Shown here one piece after another: positions 1 to 5,094 of a stretch of DNA of 5,163 bases (the first letter of the stretch is position 1; the number at the start of each line of letters is the position of its first letter). Under the pieces are notes generated by a model. The model worked only from the letters and a program-made list of their open reading frames with translations, had not been told where the DNA came from and ran no database searches. Origin of the DNA: an uncultured Acetatifactor sp. (lineage in GTDB: Bacteria; Bacillota; Clostridia; Lachnospirales; Lachnospiraceae). Where the stretch lies: the NCBI GenBank assembly GCA_910585665.1, contig CAJUFI010000025.1, positions 1-5,163 of the forward strand, written 5' to 3'. The position numbers and the translations under genes were made by a program.

Positions 1-66
1 AGTTCGGACTCTACAGCTGTCTCTCTTTCCCGGTTCCGGAATCCGCTGTTTTTTTAAAGTACCCTT
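1..66 (-). pseudogene. Probable severed 3' part of the small minus-strand gene, cut off by the 100-bp element
   Basis: If the 100-bp element and one of its flanking TTA triplets are removed, the minus-strand reading frame of the gene at 134-373 runs on from Leu (CTA) straight into this stretch. It stays open for 22 codons to the window edge, beginning K-G-T-L-K-K-Q-R. A second frame here (codons TAC TTT AAA AAA ACA GCG GAT) is also open and ends at a TAG after reading T-A-D-S-G-T-G-K-E-R-Q-L. The two frames meet at a run of seven A bases (A AAA AAA C in the gene's frame), where a slip or a one-base indel would switch between them. Which frame is the ancestral C-terminus cannot be decided from the window. 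The stretch is short, so this is an inference from frame continuity. Confidence 0.45.
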
Positions 67-171
67 TAGGAATTGTCGGAAAATAACTGATGCAACTTGT
101 TTAGGAGAAAGCCCAGAAATACAACGAAAACGGCTATAAACTCGCATCAGTTATTTGTAGACAATTCCTTA
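66..171 (-). mobile_element. 100-bp palindromic MITE-like element, copy 1, with TTA target duplications
   Basis: The element proper is 69-168, exactly 100 bp, flanked by TTA at 66-68 and TTA at 169-171. Its ends are imperfect inverted repeats of 27 bp: GGAATTGTC, three variable bases (GGA at one end, TAC at the other), then AAATAACTGATGCAA. In this copy one extra mismatch lies in the right repeat (C at 143). The 46-bp centre encodes no recognisable protein. Apart from position 143 it is identical to the reverse complement of 2429-2528. Size, terminal inverted repeats, a short direct repeat and dispersed near-identical copies are the marks of a non-autonomous DNA transposon. A 3-bp TNA-type target occurs in some IS5-related groups, but the parent transposase family is not determined here. 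Strand is given as the orientation opposite to copy 2. Confidence 0.85.
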
Positions 172-373
172 GGATCTCATCTGCAGCATCTGCCCCGATC
201 CGGTTCCTTGCTTTCAGCACCGCCTTCTCCAGCAGGTCGAAATCCCTTAAGAATCCTTCCCTGGTGGAAATATCAAATGTTTCCATGGAAGGTATGCCCC
301 CTTCCTCACTGGTGCGTTTTCCAACTACGTTTCCGTCATCATCTATGATTTCTGCAGTGAATTTTATTTTCAT
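134..373 (-). CDS. Small protein of unknown function, C-terminus rewritten by element insertion
   Basis: I do not recognise this protein. It is 79 residues from the ATG at 373, beginning M-K-I-K-F-T-A-E-I-I-D-D-D-G-N. That start is preferred over the in-frame GTG at 382 because a strong ribosome binding site (GGAGGAG, 388-382) sits 8 bases before the ATG and overlaps the GTG. The N-terminal 20 residues look like a beta hairpin. The part from about residue 30 (F-D-I-S-T-R-E-G-F) onward looks helical and charged, with no signal peptide or membrane segment. The last 11 residues (R-N-C-L-Q-I-T-D-A-S-L) and the TAG stop lie in or at the edge of the 100-bp element, so the native C-terminus is lost. 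A similar layout (short beta N-terminus, then a helix with F-D-L-L-E-K-A-V-L) resembles the start of some transposase-like proteins, but this is only an impression. The product may still be made, since promoter and ribosome binding site are intact. Confidence 0.6.
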   Translation of the reverse strand: MKIKFTAEIIDDDGNVVGKRTSEEGGIPSMETFDISTREGFLRDFDLLEKAVLKARNRIGADAADEILRNCLQITDASL

Positions 374-381
374 CCCAGACA

Positions 382-388
382 CTCCTCC
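382..388 (-). promoter_or_regulatory. Ribosome binding site that fixes the start of the small minus-strand gene
   Basis: GGAGGAG on the minus strand, 8 bases before ATG 373. Because it overlaps the upstream GTG codon at 382-380, that longer start is unlikely. Confidence 0.75.
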
Positions 389-417
389 GTTCCTGCTGTC
401 AGCAAAGCTACGGAATC

Positions 418-446
418 ATTATAACGCAGATGGAAGAATATAGGAA
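418..446 (-). promoter_or_regulatory. Sigma-A-type promoter for the small minus-strand gene
   Basis: A perfect TATAAT -10 box reads on the minus strand at 423-418. A weak -35 candidate, TTCCTA (446-441, 3 of 6 to consensus), lies 17 bases upstream. Initiation about 7 bases past the -10 would give a leader of roughly 35-40 bases before the ATG at 373. The -10 is convincing; the -35 is marginal. Confidence 0.55.
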
Positions 447-500
447 TTATTTTGTCATTTTTTTATTGCCGCTCCTAACCACTCGCAACCGCACAGGTGG

Positions 501-530
501 AAAAATTTTTAAAAATTTTGAAAAAAACTG
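501..530 (+). promoter_or_regulatory. Phased A-tracts upstream of the tRNA promoter (UP element or bent DNA)
   Basis: Three consecutive 10-base blocks each start with an A run: AAAAATTTTT (501), AAAAATTTTG (511) and AAAAAAACTG (521). They directly abut the -35 box at 531. A-tracts repeated at the helical period bend DNA, and A/T-rich blocks just upstream of -35 bind the alpha subunit of RNA polymerase at stable-RNA promoters. The position fits a strong tRNA promoter. Confidence 0.55.
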
Positions 531-559
531 TTGCATTTTTTGCCAGCACCTGTTATAAT
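531..559 (+). promoter_or_regulatory. Extended -10 promoter of tRNA-Pro
   Basis: The -10 is a perfect TATAAT at 554-559 with an upstream TG at 551-552 (TGnTATAAT, the extended -10 form). A -35 candidate TTGCAT lies at 531-536 with the optimal 17-base spacer. The predicted start near 566 leaves a 5' leader of about 7 bases before the tRNA, to be removed by RNase P. Confidence 0.8.
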
Positions 560-572
560 ACTAATTGTGTTA

Positions 573-647
573 CGGGGTGTGGCTCAGCTTGGTTAGAGCG
601 CCGTCTTAGGGAGGCGGAGGTCGCGAGTTCGAATCCCGCCACTCCGA
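573..647 (+). tRNA. tRNA-Pro, anticodon AGG
   Basis: The cloverleaf can be drawn by hand. The acceptor stem is CGGGGTG (573-579) with CACTCCG (640-646), including one G-U pair. The D arm is GCTC/GAGC (582-585, 596-599) with a GG in the loop. The anticodon stem is CCGTC/GGCGG (601-605, 613-617) with loop TTAGGGA. The variable loop is AGGTC, the T arm is 623-639 with loop TTCGAAT, and the discriminator base is A647. The anticodon at 608-610 is AGG, and A34 would be expected to be deaminated to inosine to read proline CCN codons. G37 (611) is typical of tRNA-Pro. The CCA end is not encoded and must be added. One T-stem position is an A-C mismatch (626 with 636). Confidence 0.96.
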
Positions 648-653
648 TACAGG

Positions 654-679
654 AAAGCACCGATTATATCGGTGCTTTT
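654..679 (+). terminator. Rho-independent terminator of the tRNA gene
   Basis: An 11-bp perfect stem, AAAGCACCGAT (654-664) with ATCGGTGCTTT (668-678), closes a 3-base loop and starts 6 bases after the tRNA end. The U tract is short (TTTT, then GTCATAT), so termination may be moderate rather than complete. Confidence 0.8.
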
Positions 680-782
680 GTCATATATTGAATTTTGTAC
701 GGTGAACATTTTTGCGCAGCAGCCATCCTGGCAAGGGGCCTAATGGGTTTTTGTCAGGTGAGGGAACAGAGAGAGGGAAGCG

Positions 783-2390
783 ATGTCGGCTAATAGGACA
801 TGGGATAAAGAGACAAAAGGGGAATCCGAAAAATCGGTCCGGAAGAAACCGCAGAAAGACGCTGGAAGGGAGACCCAGAAGAAACCGAAGAAAGATTCTG
901 GAGGAGAGAACCGGAAGAAGCCGGAGAAAGGCCCTGGAGGAGAGGACCGGAAGAAACCGGAGAAAGATTCTGGAGGAGAGAACCGGAAGAAGCCGGAGAA
1001 AGGCCCTGGAAGAGAGAACCGGAAGAAACCCGGGAAAGACTCCGCAAGGGAGAATTGGAAGAAACCGGAGAAGGGCCCTGCAAGGAAGAACCAGATAGAA
1101 TTTGGAAAATCAGGAGAGAGAGTCCCCCGGAAAGGCACGGAGAGAAGCGCCGAAGCGGAAGGCCGAAAAGGCTCCGGAAGAGATGCCGGAAATCATACAG
1201 GCCCAGGCAGGGAAAGAGCTACAGGGCGGGAGACCGGCGGGAAAGGAAAGCAGCGCCTGTGCCCGGTGGCCTCCAAATGCGGCAGCTGCCAATGGATTAA
1301 CAAAAGCTATGACGAGCAGCTGCAGGCCAAGGCTGCCAGGTTCCGCAGGCTGATGGAACCCTATGGCAAGCCGGAGCCCATCGTCGCCATGGAGCAGCCC
1401 GCCCATTACCGCTGCAAAGTGCACGCGGTGTTCGGGGAGGACAGGAAGCACGGCATCATCTCCGGCACTTATGAGGAGAAGAGCCACCGGATTGTCCCCA
1501 TAGACAGCTGCCTGATTGAGAACCAGAAAGCGGACGAAATCATCGTGTCCATAAGGGGCCTCCTGAGGTCTTTCAAGATTCGGCCTTATAATGAGGACAC
1601 GGGCTTTGGGCTGCTGCGCCATGTGCTGATCCGGGTGGGCCATGCCACAGGGCAGATCATGGTGGTGCTGGTGCTGGGATATCCCGTGCTGCCCTCCAAA
1701 AAGAATTTCGTGAAAGCGCTGCTGCAGCTCCACCCGGAAATTACCACCATAGTGATCAATGTCAACGGCCGCGACACCAGCATGGTGCTGGGAGAGAAAG
1801 AAGAGGTCATATACGGCAAGGGGTACATTGAGGAGGAACTCTGCGGCATGACCTTCCGGATTTCTGCAAAGTCCTTCTATCAGGTCAATCCCGTCCAGAC
1901 CCGGAAACTGTACGAGAAGGCCATGGAGTACGCCTGCCTGACAGGGAAAGAGACCGTTCTGGACGCCTACTGCGGCACGGGCACCATCGGTATGCTTGCC
2001 GCCAGACAGGCCGCCAGGGTGCTGGGGGTGGAGCTGAACAAAGAGGCGGTCCGGGACGCCATCAGCAACGCGAAGCAGAACCAGGTCTCCAACATCCGCT
2101 TTTACCAGGGGGACGCGGGCGTATTTCTGTTGCAGATGGCTGAAAACGGGGAGAAGCTGGATGTACTGCTGATGGACCCGCCCAGAAGCGGCAGCAGCGA
2201 AGCATTCCTGAAAGCGGTGGCGAAGATCAGGCCCAGGCGCATCGTCTATGTGTCCTGCAATCCGGAAACTCTGGTGCAGGACTTGAAGTTCCTGGTAAAG
2301 AACGGATATACGACGGAAAAAAGTGCGGCAGTAGACATGTTTCCGTATACAGAAGGAATAGAAGCGGTGGTTTCGCTGTCCTTAGCATAA
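783..2390 (+). CDS. rlmD: 23S rRNA (uracil-C5)-methyltransferase, RlmD/RumA type, with a repeat-rich N-terminal extension
   Basis: This is a 535-residue SAM-dependent RNA methyltransferase of the TrmA/RumA family, expected to make 5-methyluridine in 23S rRNA (U1939 in E. coli numbering). Residues 1-159 are a Lys/Glu/Gly/Arg-rich region with no hydrophobic core. It holds seven 12-residue repeats (20-103) and sits where family members usually carry a TRAM domain. The [4Fe-4S] cysteines follow as C160-x5-C166-x2-C169, with a fourth, C243 (I-D-S-C-L). Then come F-Y-Q-V-N-P (365-370), the SAM-binding loop D-A-Y-C-G-T-G-T-I-G (394-403), D-P-P-R-S-G (465-470), the nucleophile C492 in S-C-N-P, and the likely base E527 in G-I-E. 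Many relatives have H-V-E or H-L-E at that last site. The start at ATG 783 is supported by GAGAGGG (771-777), 5 bases upstream. The paralogous RlmCD or another target uridine cannot be excluded. The catalytic assignment is firm; the exact target is inferred. Confidence 0.9.
   Translation: MSANRTWDKETKGESEKSVRKKPQKDAGRETQKKPKKDSGGENRKKPEKGPGGEDRKKPEKDSGGENRKKPEKGPGRENRKKPGKDSARENWKKPEKGPARKNQIEFGKSGERVPRKGTERSAEAEGRKGSGRDAGNHTGPGRERATGRETGGKGKQRLCPVASKCGSCQWINKSYDEQLQAKAARFRRLMEPYGKPEPIVAMEQPAHYRCKVHAVFGEDRKHGIISGTYEEKSHRIVPIDSCLIENQKADEIIVSIRGLLRSFKIRPYNEDTGFGLLRHVLIRVGHATGQIMVVLVLGYPVLPSKKNFVKALLQLHPEITTIVINVNGRDTSMVLGEKEEVIYGKGYIEEELCGMTFRISAKSFYQVNPVQTRKLYEKAMEYACLTGKETVLDAYCGTGTIGMLAARQAARVLGVELNKEAVRDAISNAKQNQVSNIRFYQGDAGVFLLQMAENGEKLDVLLMDPPRSGSSEAFLKAVAKIRPRRIVYVSCNPETLVQDLKFLVKNGYTTEKSAAVDMFPYTEGIEAVVSLSLA
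840..1091 (+). repeat. Seven 36-bp in-frame tandem repeats (12-residue R-K-K-P-E-K units)
   Basis: Seven consecutive 36-bp units encode variants of RKKPEKDSGGEN. Units 2 to 5 alternate between a K-D-S-G and a K-G-P-G form, so the real period there is 72 bp: 876-947 and 948-1019 differ at only 4 of 72 positions. Units 1, 6 and 7 are more diverged. The coding strand is almost purely purine apart from C and T at fixed sites. Each 12-residue unit keeps the frame, so copy number can change without breaking the gene. Confidence 0.95.
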
Positions 2391-2425
2391 TGATGGAGCG
2401 CAATCCAAATGATGAGGGACGATCA

Positions 2426-2531
2426 TAAGGAATTGTCTACAAATAACTGATGCAAGTTTATAGCCGTTTTCGTTGTATTTCTGGGCTTTCTCCTAAACAA
2501 GTTGCATCAGTTATTTTCCGACAATTCCTAA
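2426..2531 (+). mobile_element. 100-bp palindromic MITE-like element, copy 2, with TAA target duplications
   Basis: The element proper is 2429-2528, exactly 100 bp, flanked by TAA at 2426-2428 and 2529-2531. Its terminal inverted repeats of 27 bp differ only at the three internal positions (TAC against GGA). It matches the reverse complement of copy 1 at 99 of 100 positions; the one difference is A2454 here against C143 there. It lies in the 170-bp gap between the methyltransferase stop and the lipoprotein start. It begins 38 bases after the stop and ends 16 bases before the AGGGGGAG ribosome binding site at 2544-2551. In a read-through mRNA it would fold into a long hairpin just upstream of that site. 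It has no T tract, so it is not an ordinary terminator. Confidence 0.88.
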
Positions 2532-2560
2532 GGTCATAGGAAGAGGGGGAGAAGAGACGA

Positions 2561-3895
2561 ATGATTGGCAAAAAGAGAAAGACAGCAGCAATATTGCTTT
2601 TCTGCCTGGCGCTTGCGGGCTGCGGTCCGGCGCAGGGGACAGCGCCGGATAGCGGCGAAGGGAGCGGCGGGCAATCCGTTTCCGGAGAGGGAGCAGGGCT
2701 TGAGGAAGAAAATCCCGCGGAAGCCGGAGGGCTTATGGCCGGAACTGGAACCGGCGGGAATCTATCGGAGAGCAGCGCAGAAAGGGCCGGAACCGATGGA
2801 AATCCGCCGGAATCTGATGTGGCCGAACAGGACGCCGCCGGAGACGCTTCTGACACCGCGGAAGATTCCGCAGATTCTGCCAAAGCGGAAACATCCCAGG
2901 ATGCCGCAGCCACGGAGGAGCCGCCGGAGTCCGGCTACGACTTCACCATGTGCTTCGCTGGCGACATCAACCTGGACGAGAACTGGTGCACCACCCAGTT
3001 CTTGAGCGCACAGCCCAACGGCATATATGACTGCATCTCCCAGGAGCTGATGGAAGCCATGCAGGAAGCGGACATCATGTGCCTGAATAATGAATTCACC
3101 TACAGCACCGGAGGCTCTCCCCTGGCGGGAAAAGCATATACCTTCCGGGCGGATCCCGGCCGGGTGGAAGTGCTGGGCCAGATGGGCGTGGACACGGTGA
3201 CGCTGGCCAACAACCACGTCTATGACTACGGAAAGGAAGCCCTGCTGGACACCTTCCAGGTGCTGGAGGAAGCGGGAATCCCCTATTTCGGGGCGGGCCG
3301 GACACTGGAGGAGGCCAGGAAGCCGCTGTACCTGGAGGCAGACGGCAAGACAGTGGCGCTGGTGGCCGCTTCCCGGGCGGAGAAGAACAAGATGACGCCC
3401 CAGGCCACGGAGACGGAACCGGGCATTCTCCGCTGCTATGACACGGAGCTGTTCCTGGAGACGATTCGGGAGGCCGAGGAAAACTCGGATTTCTGCATCG
3501 CTTTCGTCCACTGGGGGACGGAGTACAGCTTTGACCTGGAGCAGGTCCAGCTGGAAACGGGAAAAGAATATCTGGACGCAGGCGCCGATATCGTCATCGG
3601 AGCCCACTCCCACTGTCTGCAGGGCATGGAGTACTATGACGGGAAACCGATTGTCTATAGCCTGGGCAACTACTGGTTCAATGAGAAGACCCTGGACACC
3701 ATGCTGCTCTGGCTGCATTTCTGGGGGGACGATGCCCAGGACAACCTGACCGTTCAGGTCATCCCGGCAGTACAGGCAGGGTACCGGACCACATACGCCG
3801 CAGAGGAGACGGAGCAGAGACGGATTTATGACTTCCTGGAGAGCATCTCCGTCAACGTGTCCATTTCGGACGAAGGCATTGTCATGGAAGAGTAG
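2561..3895 (+). CDS. CapA-family lipoprotein (poly-gamma-glutamate capsule CapA-like, metallophosphoesterase fold)
   Basis: This is a 444-residue exported lipoprotein. Residues 1-21 form a lipoprotein signal: basic M-I-G-K-K-R-K, a hydrophobic stretch, then lipobox L-A-G-C with lipidated C21. Residues 22-124 are a low-complexity, acidic Gly/Ala/Ser/Glu/Pro linker that should hold the domain away from the membrane. The CapA domain starts near 126. Its conserved blocks are F-A-G-D-I-N (132-137), N-N-E (176-178), L-A-N-N-H-x-x-D-Y-G (215-224), V-H-W-G-x-E-Y (316-322), G-A-H-S-H (347-351) and S-L-G-N-Y-W-F (367-373). The Asp, Asn and His residues in these are the metal-site residues of the metallophosphoesterase-like fold. 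CapA proteins take part in making or anchoring poly-gamma-glutamate, but many homologues occur without capB or capC. None is visible here, so the substrate is unknown. The start is supported by AGGGGGAG, 9 bases upstream. Transcription may come from the gene upstream through the 100-bp element. Confidence 0.85.
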   Translation: MIGKKRKTAAILLFCLALAGCGPAQGTAPDSGEGSGGQSVSGEGAGLEEENPAEAGGLMAGTGTGGNLSESSAERAGTDGNPPESDVAEQDAAGDASDTAEDSADSAKAETSQDAAATEEPPESGYDFTMCFAGDINLDENWCTTQFLSAQPNGIYDCISQELMEAMQEADIMCLNNEFTYSTGGSPLAGKAYTFRADPGRVEVLGQMGVDTVTLANNHVYDYGKEALLDTFQVLEEAGIPYFGAGRTLEEARKPLYLEADGKTVALVAASRAEKNKMTPQATETEPGILRCYDTELFLETIREAEENSDFCIAFVHWGTEYSFDLEQVQLETGKEYLDAGADIVIGAHSHCLQGMEYYDGKPIVYSLGNYWFNEKTLDTMLLWLHFWGDDAQDNLTVQVIPAVQAGYRTTYAAEETEQRRIYDFLESISVNVSISDEGIVMEE

Positions 3896-4032
3896 CTCCG
3901 GAATGGGCTGAGGGCCCGTCTTGGACAGATTGGTAAATTCCGGCGGTCTTGAGCATGTGTAGAAGGAATGCTGCCGGGACTGGCCGACAGAGACCCTGGA
4001 CAGGGATAGCTTAAGGAAAGTTGGATGAGAAG

Positions 4033-5040
4033 ATGAAAAAAGTATTGCTGATAGCCACCGGGGGCACCATTGCCTCCGCTTACACCCAGGACGGGCTGGC
4101 CCCAAGGATTGCGGCGGGGGAGCTGCTGCAGTATGTGGAAGGATATGAGGCGTTCTGCCAGGTGGAAGTGGTGCAGCCCTTCAGCCTGGACAGCACGAAC
4201 ATCTGCCCGGGGCACTGGCTGGAGCTGGCGGCGCTGATAGAGGGACACTACAATGACTACGATGGATTCGTCATCTGCCACGGCACCGACACCATGGCGT
4301 TCACGGCGGCAGCGCTGTCCTATCTGGTGCAGAACAGCCGAAAGCCCATCATCGTCACCGGGGCCCAGAAACCGATTGACCTTCCGGTGACGGATGCCAG
4401 GACCAATCTGCTGGACAGCCTGCATTTTGCGGCGGAGGACAGGGCCCACGGGGTGAATATCGTGTTCGGCGGCAGCGTGATAGCCGGAACCCGGGCCAAG
4501 AAGGAGCGGTCCAAGAGCTATGCGGCTTTTTCCAGCATCAATTACCCCAGCGTGGCGGTGATTCGGGACGGCAGAATCGTATTTTATATTGACGACAAGG
4601 ACAGGGTCTCAGGCCCGGTGAGGTTCTTCCATGAGCTGAATGAAAAAGTTCTGCTGCTGAAGCTGATGCCCGGCATGGACGGCAGAGTACTGAATCTGTT
4701 GTTCCCATACTACGATGGTGTCATTATAGAGGCTTTCGGCGTAGGAGGTCTTCCGGAATACGGCAGCATGCCCTTCTACCCGGAGATTCGCCGGTGGTCG
4801 GACGCGGGCAAGCTGGTCATGATGGCCACCCAGGTGACCCATGAGGGCAGCGACATGGAGGTCTATCAGGTGGGAAAGGCCATAAAGGAGGAGTTCCATC
4901 TGATGGAGACCTTCGACATGACGCTGGAGGCCACGGTGACCAAGGTCATGTGGATACTGGGGCAGACGAAAGAGCCCGGGGAGTTCCGCAGACTGTTCTA
5001 TGAGACAGTGAACCATGACATTCTGCTCACGGAGGTGTGA
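4033..5040 (+). CDS. ansA: L-asparaginase, type I (cytoplasmic)
   Basis: This protein hydrolyses L-asparagine to aspartate and ammonia. At 335 residues it is close to the usual length of type I enzymes (about 338 in E. coli AnsA). It has no signal peptide, which fits the cytoplasmic low-affinity class rather than the secreted type II. The two catalytic motifs are intact: A-T-G-G-T-I-A-S with nucleophile T12, and C-H-G-T-D-T-M with T85 and D86. D53-S54 should bind the substrate, and K157 in R-A-K-K is the likely catalytic lysine. A C-terminal domain follows residue 200, with the conserved G-V-I-I-E-A-F-G-V-G-G and Q-V-T-H-E-G segments. ATG 4033 is chosen because it gives the family-typical M-K-K-V-L-L-I-A-T-G-G start. 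The in-frame TTG at 4021 would add four residues. Neither start has an ideal site: AAGGAAAG at 4013-4020 is far from the ATG and too close to the TTG. The gene lies 137 bp after the lipoprotein stop. Confidence 0.93.
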   Translation: MKKVLLIATGGTIASAYTQDGLAPRIAAGELLQYVEGYEAFCQVEVVQPFSLDSTNICPGHWLELAALIEGHYNDYDGFVICHGTDTMAFTAAALSYLVQNSRKPIIVTGAQKPIDLPVTDARTNLLDSLHFAAEDRAHGVNIVFGGSVIAGTRAKKERSKSYAAFSSINYPSVAVIRDGRIVFYIDDKDRVSGPVRFFHELNEKVLLLKLMPGMDGRVLNLLFPYYDGVIIEAFGVGGLPEYGSMPFYPEIRRWSDAGKLVMMATQVTHEGSDMEVYQVGKAIKEEFHLMETFDMTLEATVTKVMWILGQTKEPGEFRRLFYETVNHDILLTEV

Positions 5041-5094
5041 AGGGAAGGAAGGGGCCCGGGTGTGAGGGGAAGCATAGGCTCAGGCGCGGATGTT

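Noticed and set aside
69..168. The repeat pair as a CRISPR array, attachment site or IS200-type REP.
   Set aside because: There are only two copies, 2.3 kb apart and in opposite orientation, with no spacers. The clear 3-bp direct repeats and 27-bp inverted ends fit a DD(E/D)-type MITE better than a REP hairpin.
497..691. Short plus-strand open frame running through the tRNA.
   Set aside because: It overlaps the promoter, the tRNA and the terminator, and its protein is just the translation of these.
727..758. Possible leader hairpin (CCTGGCA with TGTCAGG) before the methyltransferase gene.
   Set aside because: The stem is only seven pairs with one G-U and an 18-base loop, and there is no T tract or known riboswitch feature.
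740..1138. Minus-strand and alternative plus-strand open frames over the methyltransferase repeats.
   Set aside because: The 36-bp period is a multiple of three and stop-free in several frames, so these are by-products. The plus frame starting at 783 continues into the conserved enzyme.
3898..3943. Inverted repeat CCGGAAT/ATTCCGG after the lipoprotein gene as a terminator.
   Set aside because: The arms are 7 bp with a 32-base loop and no T run follows. I see no convincing terminator or promoter in 3896-4032.
2762..4105. Long open frame on the minus strand opposite the lipoprotein gene (447 codons).
   Set aside because: It lies antisense to a clear CapA-family gene, its product is rich in His, Arg, Gln and Pro as expected of a GC-rich shadow, and it has no recognisable domain.
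5051..5060. GGGGCCCGGG palindromic sequence after the asparaginase gene as a terminator.
   Set aside because: It is short, with no loop-forming arrangement of useful length and no T tract.
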